Notes under the pieces: generated by a model
The model's input: only the letters and a program-made list of their open reading frames with translations
Told to the model about the DNA's origin: nothing
Database searches by the model: none
Source: Demequina salsinemoris
GTDB lineage: Bacteria > Actinomycetota > Actinomycetes > Actinomycetales > Demequinaceae
NCBI RefSeq assembly: GCF_000974805.1
Contig: NZ_BBQZ01000005.1
Span: 62,001-126,000 of the forward strand
Length of the DNA stretch: 64,000 nt
Direction: 5' to 3'
Program-made: the position numbers and the translations under genes
Part shown: piece by piece, positions 8,284 through 17,342 of the stretch
How positions within the stretch are numbered: the first letter of the stretch is position 1
Layout of the letters: each line of letters starts with the position of its first letter

Positions 8284-10719
8284 ATGGACAACGTCGACCA
8301 GCGCTCTTCCGTGCGCGCCGAGCTCACCCTCGCGGAGAAGGCCTCCCTCATGTCGGGCGCCAACTTCTGGAACACGAAGCCCGTCGAGCGCCTCGGGGTC
8401 CCGGGCGTCATGCTCACCGACGGTCCTCACGGCCTCCGCAAGCAGGGGGGCGCCGCCGACCACCTCGGCCTCAACGCGAGCATTCCCGCCACGTGCTTCC
8501 CCCCGGCGGCCACGCTCGCCAACACCTGGGACATCGAGCTCCTCGAGCGCGTGGGCGACGCGCTCGGAGCCGAGTCTGCGGCCGAGGGCGTGAGCGTCCT
8601 GCTCGGACCCGGCCTCAACATCAAGCGCAACCCGCTCGGCGGCCGCAGCTTCGAGTACTTCTCCGAGGACCCGCTGCTGTCGGGGACCCTCGCAGGCGCG
8701 CTCGCGCGCGGCATCCAGTCGCGTGGGGTCAGCGCGTGCCTCAAGCACTTCGCGGTCAACAGCCAGGAGACCCACCGCATGAGCATCGACGAGATCGTCG
8801 ACGACCGCGCGCTCCACGAGCTGTACCTCGAGGGCTTCCGCATCGCGCTCGACCAGAGCGGTGCGTGGGCGGTCATGAGCTCGTACAACAAGGTCAACGG
8901 CATCTACGCGAACGAGCACGCGGGACTTCTCGACGAGGTCCTGCGCGGACGGTTCGGCTTCGACGGCCTGCTCGTCACCGACTGGGGCGGCAGCAACGAC
9001 CGCGTCGCGGGCCTGGTCGCCGGCAACGCGCTCGAGATGCCGTCGACCGATGGCGTGACCGACGCGGAGATCGTCGCGGCGGTCGAGTCGGGCGAGCTCG
9101 ACGAGTCCGTCCTGGACTCGCGCGTCGACGAGGTCCTCACCCTGATCGGACGCACCGCGTCCGCCCGAGAGGAGTCCGGCCCGGCCGACCTCGAGGCGCA
9201 CCACGCTCTCGCGGTCGAGGCCGCGCGCCGTTCGATCGTCCTGCTGCGCAACGAGGCTGGAGCCGCCGGAGCCCCTGCGCTTCCCCTCGATGCGGCCGTG
9301 GCCGGCAAGGTCGCCGTCATCGGCGACTTCGCCGCGAACCCTCGCTACCAGGGCGCGGGCAGCTCGCTCGTCAACCCCACGCGGATCGACAGCGCGCTCG
9401 ACGCGCTGCGCGCCACCGACCTCGACGTCATCGGCTACGAGCCGGGCTTCAGCCGCATGGACGGCCCGTCGAAGCGTCGCCGCCGCCGCGCGGTCGCCCT
9501 CGCGCGACAGGCGGACATCACGTTGCTGTTCCTGGGGCTCGACGAGTCGGCCGAGGCCGAGGCCGTCGACCGGGGTCACATGCGCCTCGCGGAGAACCAG
9601 ATCGCGCTCGTGCGCGAGCTCACCCGGTCGGGCGCCCGCATCGTCGTCGTGCTCGCGGGCGGCGCCCCCGTCGAGCTGCCCTTCGCCTCCTCCGTCGACG
9701 CGATCGTGCACGGCTACCTGGGTGGCCAGGGGGGCGGTCGGGCGATCGCCGAGGTGCTCACCGGCGTCGTCAACCCGTCGGGTCGCCTCGCCGAGACGTA
9801 CCCGCTGACCTACGCCGACGTCGCATCGTCCGGAACCTTCGGTCGCACCCAGGCGACCTCCGAGCACCGCGAGAGCATCTACCTCGGCTACCGCCACGCC
9901 GACAAGGTCGGCGCGGAGGTCCGCTACGCCTTCGGTCATGGGCTGTCGTACACGACCTTCGCGTACGCGGACCTCGAGGCGGGGCGTTCGTCGGCCCGCG
10001 TCACCGTGACCAATACCGGCGAGCGAGCCGGCATCGAGACCGTGCAGATCTACACCGAGGCGCCCGACGCCGCCGTCGGCCAGTTCCGCGCCCCGCGCGA
10101 GCTCGCGGGCTTCGCCAAGGCGGCCCTCGAGCCCGGCGAGTCCACGACTGTCGAGATCGCCTACCGCGAGCACGCCTTCGACGTGTTCGACGCCGAGGCG
10201 GGGGACTGGGTCACGGTCGGCGGCGACTACCGCGTGCTCGCCGGCGCATCGTCCCGCGACCTCCGGGCCGAAGCGGCGCTCACCGTGGAAGGCGCCCCGA
10301 TGCCCGACGCATCGTCCCTGCCTCACTACGCGAGCGGCGCCGTCCACGACGTCCCCGACGACGAGTACGTGGCCCTGCTGGGCCGCACGCTCCCGCTGAG
10401 CGCCTGGGACCCGTCCAAGGAGCTCACCAGGGACGACATCATCGCCCAGTGCCAGGGTCGCGGTGGGTTCGCGGGCTTCCTGCACTGGCTCATCGTCACC
10501 GCGGGCGACGCGCTCATGGCGCTGCGTAGGCCGCTCGCCGCGAACAACACCCGCTTCGCGCTCGACCTGCCGTTCAGGTCCGTGTCGCGACTCAGCGGAG
10601 GCGCCGCCGACGACGACATGGTCGACGGCCTCCTGCTCATGGTCAACGGACGGTTCTGGCGGGGCTTCCTCCAGACCGGCAGGGCCTGGCGTGCCCTGCG
10701 CCGGAGCCGGCGCGCCTGA
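8284..10719 (+). CDS. Glycoside hydrolase family 3 beta-glycosidase
   Basis: An 811-residue retaining exo-glycosidase with no signal peptide, so probably cytoplasmic. It has the usual GH3 order: TIM-like barrel (about 10-290), alpha/beta sandwich (about 310-560) and fibronectin III-like domain (about 590-680). An extra C-terminal helical region of about 110 residues ends in a basic tail. The nucleophile is D233 in VTDWGG. KHFAVNSQE and RNPLGGRSFEYFSEDP are the standard substrate-pocket segments. The ATG at 8284 follows TATTAT by 7 nt. The upstream palindrome links it to the TetR regulator. It probably splits oligosaccharides after desulfation, but sugar specificity cannot be read from the sequence. 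Confidence 0.92.
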   Translation: MDNVDQRSSVRAELTLAEKASLMSGANFWNTKPVERLGVPGVMLTDGPHGLRKQGGAADHLGLNASIPATCFPPAATLANTWDIELLERVGDALGAESAAEGVSVLLGPGLNIKRNPLGGRSFEYFSEDPLLSGTLAGALARGIQSRGVSACLKHFAVNSQETHRMSIDEIVDDRALHELYLEGFRIALDQSGAWAVMSSYNKVNGIYANEHAGLLDEVLRGRFGFDGLLVTDWGGSNDRVAGLVAGNALEMPSTDGVTDAEIVAAVESGELDESVLDSRVDEVLTLIGRTASAREESGPADLEAHHALAVEAARRSIVLLRNEAGAAGAPALPLDAAVAGKVAVIGDFAANPRYQGAGSSLVNPTRIDSALDALRATDLDVIGYEPGFSRMDGPSKRRRRRAVALARQADITLLFLGLDESAEAEAVDRGHMRLAENQIALVRELTRSGARIVVVLAGGAPVELPFASSVDAIVHGYLGGQGGGRAIAEVLTGVVNPSGRLAETYPLTYADVASSGTFGRTQATSEHRESIYLGYRHADKVGAEVRYAFGHGLSYTTFAYADLEAGRSSARVTVTNTGERAGIETVQIYTEAPDAAVGQFRAPRELAGFAKAALEPGESTTVEIAYREHAFDVFDAEAGDWVTVGGDYRVLAGASSRDLRAEAALTVEGAPMPDASSLPHYASGAVHDVPDDEYVALLGRTLPLSAWDPSKELTRDDIIAQCQGRGGFAGFLHWLIVTAGDALMALRRPLAANNTRFALDLPFRSVSRLSGGAADDDMVDGLLLMVNGRFWRGFLQTGRAWRALRRSRRA

Positions 10720-10793
10720 GACCCCACCACCTTCACCCGCGCGCTGCGCCGATGCAGTCGCGCCCGACACCACCCGAGAAAGCCGAGAGGAAC

Positions 10794-13529
10794 ATGGCTA
10801 CCCGTAGAGAGATCAAGAAGGACGCGGTCGCGCGCGTCCAGGCGGACCGCGCAGCGAAGCGCGAGCGCACCGCCGAGCTGAAGGCGATGACCCCCGAGGA
10901 CCGCAAGGCCGCCAAGGCCGCCGACAAGCAGGCCGCCGCGACCGCGAAGGCCGAGCGCAAGGCCGCCCGCGATGCCATGACCAGGGCCGAGCGTCGCGAG
11001 GACAAGCGCCGCGCGAAGGTCCACCGCAAGGTCTCGCACCGTCCCCGCCGCCTCGCCGGCTGGGGCGTCGGCGCCGTCGCGGGCGTCGGCATCGTCGTGC
11101 TCGCCGCGCCGTACGCCGGCGCGTTCGGGCGCATCGCCGGGCTCGAGTTCGCGGACGACACCCCCGAGGCCGTCGCGGCCCGCGAGGACGCGCTCGCGCT
11201 CACGGAGGACATCGCCGACGAGGGCATGGTCCTCATGCAGAACGACGATGACGTGCTCCCGCTCGCCGACGACGCCAAGGTGAACGTCTTCTCCTTCGCG
11301 TCCTTCAACCTGCTGCTCGGCGGCGGAGGCTCGGGCGGCACCGCGGTCGCTGGGGCCCCGACGCTGTACGAGGCGCTCGAGGGCCAGGGCATCTCCTACA
11401 ACGAGGACCTCTACGCCACGATGGAGGACGCAGGCGCCGAGCACACCGAGGGCTCGAGCAACTTCCTCGTGCAGATCGCCGAGATGGCGACAGGCAAGGC
11501 CGGCAACACCGAGCCCGCCCCCGACTACCTGACCGATGAGGTCATGGCCCAGGCCGCCGACTACTCGGACACCGCCATCGTCGTGATCGGCGCCGCGGGA
11601 GGCGAGGGCTCCGACCTGTCCCAGGACGACCTGCAGCTGAGCGACGACCAGGTCGCGCTGCTCGACACCGTGACCGCGAGCCAGGACGACGTCATCCTCG
11701 TGGTCAACGCGGGCAACCAGATGGAGCTCGGCTTCGTCGAGGACTACCCGCAGATCAAGTCCGTCGTGTGGATGGGCATCCCCGGACCGCAGGGCGCCGT
11801 CTCGCTCGCCAAGATCATGTCCGGTGAGGTCAACCCGTCGGGCCGCCTCACGGACACGTACGCGTACGACGTCGCCTCGGCGCCGGGCGCCGAGAACCTC
11901 GGCAGCCACACGTACACGAACGTCGACCGTGCGTTCCTCGAGTACGAGGAGGGCATCTACGTCGGCTACCGCTACTACGAGACCAGGTACCTGGACGACG
12001 AGGCCGGCTACGACGCCGCCGTGCAGTTCCCCTTCGGGTACGGCCTGTCGTACACCGACTTCGCGTGGGACGCCTCCGAGCTCGTCCTCACCGACGACAC
12101 GGTCTCCGTCGACGTCGAGGTGACCAACACCGGCGACGTCGCGGGCAAGGACGTGGTCCAGGCCTACTTCTCCGCCCCCTACACGCCGGGCGGCATCGAG
12201 AAGTCCGCGATCGAGCTCGCGGGCTACGCCAAGACCGGCATGCTCGAGCCGGGCGCGTCCGAGACCGTCACCATCTCGTGGGACATCCGCGACATGGCGT
12301 CCTGGGACTCCGAGGCGGGCAGCTACGTGCTCGACGCGGGAGACTACGAGATCTCGGTCGGCACCGACGTCCACACCCCGGTCGCGACGTTCGGTCACAC
12401 CGTCGACGAGGCCGTGGTCTACACCGCTGACGCCGACACCGGCTACGAGTACGCGAGCCGGTTCGACTTCGCCGAGGGCGACGTCACCTACCTGTCGCGC
12501 GACGACTGGGAGGGCACCTACCCGACCGCCCCCGACGGCACCGAGACCGCCTCCGACGAGGTCCTCGCGCTGATGGACCCGGAGATCGTGCCCGCCGAGG
12601 GCGAGACGCCGACCTACGGCGCCGACAACGGTCTGGCGCTGTCTGACCTGGTCGGTCTCGCCATGGACGACCCGCAGTGGGACGCGTTCCTCGACCAGCT
12701 CACGCTCGACGAGACGATCGAGCTGTTCTCCTACGGTGCCTACAAGACGGCCGAGGTCGACCGCCTCGGCATCCCGTCGATCACGATGCTCGACAGCCCC
12801 GCGGGCCTGAACTCGCTGTTCGCGGACCTGGCCGCAGCGGCCTACCCGTCCGAGATCGTCATCGCGTCCACCTGGAATGACGAGCTGGCCTACAAGGTCG
12901 GCGAGTCGGTCGGCACCGAGGCCAACCTCTACGGCGTCGAGGTCTGGTACGCGCCCGGCATGAACCTCCACCGCACGGCGATGGGCGGGCGTGACTTCGA
13001 GTACTTCTCGGAGGACCCGCTGATCTCGGGCAAGATGGCCGCCGGCATGGTGAACGGCGCTCAGGACCAGGGCGTGCTGACCACCATCAAGCACTTCGTG
13101 CTGAACGACCAGGAGGTCAACGCGCGCTCCGGCATCAACGTGTTCGCCTCCGAGCAGGCGCTGCGCGAGCTCTACCTCGCGCCGTTCGAGATCGCGGTGA
13201 AGGAGTCGGCGCCGACCGGCGCGATGAGCTCCTTCATCAACATCGGCGGCAAGTGGGCCGGCGGCTCCTCTGAGCTGCTGCAGGACGTGCTGCGCGGCGA
13301 GTGGGGCTTCGACGGCTTCGTCTCGACCGACGCGGTGCTCGGCTCCTGGATGGACCCCGCCCAGGCGGCGCTGAACGGCAACGACGTGATGCTCGCGGTG
13401 CTCGCACCCAGCACCGTGTCGGCCACGGAGAAGGCCGTCGAGGCCGACCCTGTCGGAATCGGCAACGGGCTGCGCGACCGCGTCCACCAGCTGCTCTACA
13501 CGGTGACGCTCACCGGCGCCGTCGAGTAG
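10794..13529 (+). CDS. Circularly permuted, membrane-anchored GH3 glycosidase
   Basis: A 911-residue GH3 enzyme whose domain order is reversed. The alpha/beta sandwich (about 130-400) and Fn3-like domain (about 430-530) come first, and the TIM-like barrel is at the C-terminus (about 620-911). The nucleophile is D846 in the segment FVSTDAV, where most GH3 enzymes have SDW/TDW. KHFVLNDQE and RTAMGGRDFEYFSEDP mark the barrel pocket. Residues 1-80 are very rich in Lys, Arg and Ala, followed by one helix (about 84-105), giving an N-in anchor with the enzyme outside. The ATG at 10794 has GAGAGG upstream; the gene follows the first GH3 by 74 bp and is probably cotranscribed with it. Confidence 0.9.
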   Translation: MATRREIKKDAVARVQADRAAKRERTAELKAMTPEDRKAAKAADKQAAATAKAERKAARDAMTRAERREDKRRAKVHRKVSHRPRRLAGWGVGAVAGVGIVVLAAPYAGAFGRIAGLEFADDTPEAVAAREDALALTEDIADEGMVLMQNDDDVLPLADDAKVNVFSFASFNLLLGGGGSGGTAVAGAPTLYEALEGQGISYNEDLYATMEDAGAEHTEGSSNFLVQIAEMATGKAGNTEPAPDYLTDEVMAQAADYSDTAIVVIGAAGGEGSDLSQDDLQLSDDQVALLDTVTASQDDVILVVNAGNQMELGFVEDYPQIKSVVWMGIPGPQGAVSLAKIMSGEVNPSGRLTDTYAYDVASAPGAENLGSHTYTNVDRAFLEYEEGIYVGYRYYETRYLDDEAGYDAAVQFPFGYGLSYTDFAWDASELVLTDDTVSVDVEVTNTGDVAGKDVVQAYFSAPYTPGGIEKSAIELAGYAKTGMLEPGASETVTISWDIRDMASWDSEAGSYVLDAGDYEISVGTDVHTPVATFGHTVDEAVVYTADADTGYEYASRFDFAEGDVTYLSRDDWEGTYPTAPDGTETASDEVLALMDPEIVPAEGETPTYGADNGLALSDLVGLAMDDPQWDAFLDQLTLDETIELFSYGAYKTAEVDRLGIPSITMLDSPAGLNSLFADLAAAAYPSEIVIASTWNDELAYKVGESVGTEANLYGVEVWYAPGMNLHRTAMGGRDFEYFSEDPLISGKMAAGMVNGAQDQGVLTTIKHFVLNDQEVNARSGINVFASEQALRELYLAPFEIAVKESAPTGAMSSFINIGGKWAGGSSELLQDVLRGEWGFDGFVSTDAVLGSWMDPAQAALNGNDVMLAVLAPSTVSATEKAVEADPVGIGNGLRDRVHQLLYTVTLTGAVE

Positions 13530-13550
13530 CGGCTGATCGCTCCAGCATCC

Positions 13551-13588
13551 GGCCTGTGGGCCTTCCCGGGAGGGGAGGGCCACAGGCC
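13551..13588 (+). terminator. Terminator after the GH3 operon
   Basis: GGCCTGTGG (13551-13559) pairs with CCACAGGCC (13580-13588), with an inner GC-rich stem. It lies 21 bp after the GH3 stop. Confidence 0.75.
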
Positions 13589-13808
13589 GTTGCTGCATCT
13601 CACCCCCTGCGCTGCGCACGGATTCTGAGTCGACACGCCTGCGTGTCGCGGGTCGAGGTCGGCGGGTCGCCGGAGTGTCGCGGAGGGATCCGTGCGTGGT
13701 GCTGGGTGGTGCGCGGGCCGGACGATGCGCGTGCCGATGGGGCATGGGGACGATGCGGGTGCCGACGGGGGCGGGATGGTGCGGTGCTCGCTGGACCCGG
13801 AGACGACG
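13589..13808. other. Intergenic stretch without a gene
   Basis: This is most of the 327-bp gap between the permuted GH3 gene and the MMPL gene. I see no credible coding sequence. It holds two near-repeats around GGACGATGC (13720 and 13748), each followed by a GTGCCGA-like stretch. These are members of the repeated motif described in the findings. Confidence 0.6.
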
Positions 13809-13838
13809 AAGGCCGCGACCCCCAGGGGCCGCGGCCTT
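13809..13838 (-). terminator. Terminator of the MMPL gene
   Basis: AAGGCCGCG and CGCGGCCTT form a stem of 9-10 bp around a short C/G-rich loop, 18 bp beyond the stop of the minus-strand MMPL gene. Confidence 0.75.
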
Positions 13839-13856
13839 CGCGTTAGGTGAATCGGA

Positions 13857-16547
13857 TCAGGACTTGGCGTCCGCCTCGCCCTCGGCGCCCGCGGCATCGT
13901 CTGCCGATTCGGCGACCGCGGCATCGTCCGAGGACTCCGCCTCGGCGACCGGCGTGGCCTCCTCGTCGTGCGCGTGGGGCACAGGGTGGCTGCGCTCGAG
14001 CGCAGCGCCCTCCACGTCGACATTCGGCAGGATCTTGTCGAGCCACTTCGGCATCCACCAGGCCTTCTCGCCGGCCAGGTGCATGAGCGCCGGGACGATG
14101 AGCATGCGGACGACGAATGCGTCGGCGAGCACGCCGACCGCGAGGCCGAAGCCCATCGGGCGGATCATGCTGATGTGGCTGAAGATGAAGCCGCCGAAGA
14201 CGGACATCATGATGATCGCGGCCGCGGTCACGACGGCACGTCCATGGCGGCGGCCCGCCACGACCGCGCGGCGCGCGTCCAGGCCGTGCACGTACGACTC
14301 GCGCATGCCCGAGGCGAGGAACAGCTGGTAGTCCATCGCGAGGCCGAACAGGATGCCGGTGAGGATGATCGGCAGGAAGTTCAGCACGGGGCCCGGGTCG
14401 TGGACGCCGAAGATGCTGGACAGCCAGCCCCACTGGTAGACCGCGGTGACCGCGCCGAAGGACGCGAACAGCGACAGCACGAAGCCGAGCGTCGCCATGA
14501 GCGGGACCAGGATCGAGCGGAACACCACGATGAGGATGATCAGCGACAGGCCCACGACCACCACGAGGTAGATCGGCAGCGCGTCGGAGAGCAGCTCCGA
14601 GATGTCGATGTTGCCGCTCGCCTCGCCCGCGACACCGAGCACGGTGCCGTCCTCGAGCGGGGACAGGTCGCGAAGCTCGTGGACCAGGTCCTCGGTGGAC
14701 TGGCTCGACGGGCCCTCGGACGGGATCACCTGGAAGGCGATGAACGAGTTGTCGTCGGAGACCCCGGCGGGCGCGACCGCCGTGACGTCCTCGTTCTCCA
14801 TGAGGGTCTCGGCGATCGCGACCTCGGTCGCGAGCACGTCGTCGTCGGAGACCGCCTCGGGCAGCTGCGCGGTGACGAGCAGGGTGCCGTTGAGGCCCTC
14901 GCCGAACTTGGCGTCGGTGATCGTGTACGCCTGGTACTGCGTCGAGGTGACGGGCTCCTGGGTGCCGTCGGGAAGGCCCAGCCGCATCGACAGCGCCGGG
15001 ATCGCGACGAGGAGCAGCAGCACGGATGCCGCGACCGCGCTGAGCACGGCCTTCCAGGTCTTCATCGGCTCGACGGGCTTCTCGTGGTGCTCCTCGGCGC
15101 CGATGGTCGCGCGCGCCTTCTTGCCGAGCGCGCGCATGCCGATGAGGCCGAGCAGCGCGGGGGTGAGGGTGATCGCGACCGCGACGGCGATCAGCACGGA
15201 GAACGCGCCGACCGAGCCCATGACGCCCAGGAACGGGATGCCCGTGACGTTGAGGGCGAGCAGCGCGATGAGCACGGTCGTGCCGGCGAAGACGACGGCG
15301 TTGCCGGAGGTGCCGTTCGCGAGGCCCACCGACTCGTGGACCTCCATCCCGCGCTTCAGCTGGATGCGATGCCTGTTGACGATGAAGAGCGAGTAGTCGA
15401 TGCCGACCGCGAGGCCGAGCATCACGCCGAGGATCGGCGTGACCGAGGACATGTCGACCACGTCGGAGAAGGCGAGAGCGGTTGCCACGCCGACGCCGAC
15501 GCCGACCACCGAGGTGATGATGGGCATGAGCGCGGGCAGCAGCGCGCGCATCATGACGATGAGCACGACGAGGGCGAGCAGGACACCGGCGATCTCGCCG
15601 AAGCCGATGATGCCTTCGATGCTCGTGGCGATGTCGGCCGAGAAGTAGACGTTGACGCCGTCGGGCGTCGCCGCGGTGATGGAGTCGATGACCGAGTCCT
15701 TGTCCTCCTGCTGGAGGGTGAACGCCGTCTCGCTGAACTGGACGATGCCGAGAGCGGTCGTGTTGTCCTCGGAGACGGTGCGGATCTCGGAGGCGGCGGC
15801 CGCGAGGCGCTGGCCGAGGTCGAGCTGCTCGGACTGCTCGTCGAGCTGCTCCTGGCTCGCGTAGAGCTGCGCCTGCTGCGACTCGAGCTCCTCGAGGCCC
15901 GCGTCGATCTGGGCCTGGCTGTCGTCGATCTGCGCCTGCTGGGCGTCGATCTGCGCCTGCTGCTCGGCGAACTGCGCCTCCGCGTAGGCGTAGGTGCCGT
16001 CGGCCTTCGACGCCTCGATCGCCGCGTCGAGCTGGTCCTGGCCCGCATCGAGCTGCGCCTGGCCCTCGTCGAGCTGCGACTGGCTGTCCTCGAGCTGAGC
16101 TCGGGCGTCGTCGATCTGGGCCTGGCCGTCGTCGATCTGCGCCTGGGCGTCTGCGATCTGGGACGTGCCGTCGTCGAGCTGCTGGAGCTGGTCCTCGAGG
16201 TCCGCCTGCGTCGCGAACGGATCCACGACCGCACGGACGGAGTCCGTGTCGAGCGCGGCGCTCAGCGCGTCGGCGATCTCGGTCTTCTGCGCGTCGGTGA
16301 ACTCGCTGTCGTCGGCCGTCTGGAAGACGACGCGCGCGCTGAGGCCGTCGAGCCCGTCGATCTCCTCGGAGAGTTGGTCGGTGACCTTCTCGGTCTCCGT
16401 GCCCGGGATCGTGAACGAGTCGGTGAGGGTGCCGGCGAAGGCGAGGAAGGCCCCGCCCGCGACGAGCAGCGTGACGATCCATGCGGTGATCACCACGAAT
16501 GGGTGCCTCGAGGACGAATGTCCGAGGCGGTAGAGCAGATTGGCCAC
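13857..16547 (-). CDS. MMPL/RND-family transporter with long coiled-coil loop
   Basis: An 896-residue MMPL protein of the RND superfamily, which exports lipids, drugs or other hydrophobic substrates using the proton gradient. The first TM is at about 15-38, followed by a large outer loop. Within it (about 115-235) runs a repeated QAQID/QxQLD pattern with 7-residue spacing, a predicted coiled coil. A six-helix block follows, a second outer loop, a second six-helix block, and an acidic Ala-rich tail. Start: GTG at 16547 with GGAAAGG just upstream; an open frame continues further but crosses the regulator's promoter. It is divergent from a TetR gene that probably represses it. The substrate is unknown. 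Confidence 0.88.
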   Translation of the reverse strand: MANLLYRLGHSSSRHPFVVITAWIVTLLVAGGAFLAFAGTLTDSFTIPGTETEKVTDQLSEEIDGLDGLSARVVFQTADDSEFTDAQKTEIADALSAALDTDSVRAVVDPFATQADLEDQLQQLDDGTSQIADAQAQIDDGQAQIDDARAQLEDSQSQLDEGQAQLDAGQDQLDAAIEASKADGTYAYAEAQFAEQQAQIDAQQAQIDDSQAQIDAGLEELESQQAQLYASQEQLDEQSEQLDLGQRLAAAASEIRTVSEDNTTALGIVQFSETAFTLQQEDKDSVIDSITAATPDGVNVYFSADIATSIEGIIGFGEIAGVLLALVVLIVMMRALLPALMPIITSVVGVGVGVATALAFSDVVDMSSVTPILGVMLGLAVGIDYSLFIVNRHRIQLKRGMEVHESVGLANGTSGNAVVFAGTTVLIALLALNVTGIPFLGVMGSVGAFSVLIAVAVAITLTPALLGLIGMRALGKKARATIGAEEHHEKPVEPMKTWKAVLSAVAASVLLLLVAIPALSMRLGLPDGTQEPVTSTQYQAYTITDAKFGEGLNGTLLVTAQLPEAVSDDDVLATEVAIAETLMENEDVTAVAPAGVSDDNSFIAFQVIPSEGPSSQSTEDLVHELRDLSPLEDGTVLGVAGEASGNIDISELLSDALPIYLVVVVGLSLIILIVVFRSILVPLMATLGFVLSLFASFGAVTAVYQWGWLSSIFGVHDPGPVLNFLPIILTGILFGLAMDYQLFLASGMRESYVHGLDARRAVVAGRRHGRAVVTAAAIIMMSVFGGFIFSHISMIRPMGFGLAVGVLADAFVVRMLIVPALMHLAGEKAWWMPKWLDKILPNVDVEGAALERSHPVPHAHDEEATPVAEAESSDDAAVAESADDAAGAEGEADAKS

Positions 16548-16627
16548 GTCAGAGCCTTTCCAGGGTTCGGGGGTGGGGGGGACGGCGACGATGCCTACGC
16601 TCACTTTAACGCCGATCGCAATGTTTC

Positions 16628-16641
16628 CCAACAAATGTTGG
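16628..16641. promoter_or_regulatory. Putative operator between MMPL and TetR genes
   Basis: CCAACAAATGTTGG, with perfect 6-nt arms around AA, sits in the 136-bp divergent spacer in otherwise AT-rich sequence. It is the likely binding site of the adjacent TetR protein. Confidence 0.6.
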
Positions 16642-16683
16642 ATATCTCTCGCGCTTCGCGAAGAGAACTGGCACCATGCACGT

Positions 16684-17268
16684 ATGGATGCCCGCGTCGA
16701 ACGCACTCGAGCCCGCCTGCAGGCGGCGCTGCTCGAGCTCGCGCGCGAGCGGCCCGCGTCCGAGGTGAGCGTCAGCGACATCGCTGAGCGCGCGGGGATC
16801 AACCGCAGCACCTTCTACCAGCATTACGCGGACAAGGACACGCTGCTCGCCGACGCCCTCGACGCGGCGGCGGCGAAGGCGGGTGCGCAGCTCGTGCACG
16901 TCGATCTCGACCCGGACGTCCCTCCGGCGCTGCTCGTCGACTTCCTCGCGCACATCGCCGAGAACGCCGACATCTATCGCCAGGCGCTCGCAGGCAGCCC
17001 GAGCGGAGCGGTCATCGTCCGGCTGCGGTCGTGGGTGACGGAGATGGTGCGTGAGAGCGCGGCGGCCGGCGAGGACTCGGTCGAGGGCGTGCCGGTCGAG
17101 GTGCTGTCCGCGGGCTTCGCGGGCACGATCCTCGGCGTCATCACCGCATGGCTCGAGCGCGAGCCGCTCGCCGACCCCGACATCGCCGCCGCGTGGGCGT
17201 GGGCGGCGCTGTTCAGCCCGGGCCGCGCGCTCGCGACCCGTCACGTCGCGGAAACACCCGAGGGCTAG
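16684..17268 (+). CDS. TetR-family regulator, divergent from MMPL transporter
   Basis: A 194-residue TetR protein. The helix-turn-helix (residues about 28-52) contains SDIAERAGINRSTFYQHYADKDTL, typical of the family. The rest is a short ligand-binding helical domain. The start at 16684 gives a normal N-terminus (MDARVERTR); the frame extends upstream across the promoter and is not used. Position and the palindrome at 16628 suggest that it represses the divergent MMPL exporter and probably itself. The inducer is unknown, but hydrophobic compounds or fatty acids are usual for such pairs. Confidence 0.88.
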   Translation: MDARVERTRARLQAALLELARERPASEVSVSDIAERAGINRSTFYQHYADKDTLLADALDAAAAKAGAQLVHVDLDPDVPPALLVDFLAHIAENADIYRQALAGSPSGAVIVRLRSWVTEMVRESAAAGEDSVEGVPVEVLSAGFAGTILGVITAWLEREPLADPDIAAAWAWAALFSPGRALATRHVAETPEG

Positions 17269-17342
17269 CATCGTGCCCACGCAGGCCCTCCGCTAGAGGC
17301 GGGCCCCGCCTCTCGGGTCCTGCGCCGGAAGGTCCCCCGACC

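Noticed and set aside
8122..10773. Long minus-strand frame over the first GH3 gene
   Set aside because: Same shadow effect; no ribosome site and no family resemblance.
10326..13745. A 1139-codon open frame antisense to the permuted GH3 gene
   Set aside because: Its translation is low-complexity (Val/Gly/Arg/Leu/Asp-rich) and mirrors the third-position GC of the GH3 gene. No domain is recognisable, and the sense gene is certain.
13968..16787. 939-codon plus-strand frame over the MMPL gene
   Set aside because: Composed of Arg/Asp/Glu/Gly runs produced by the repeated codons of the real gene.
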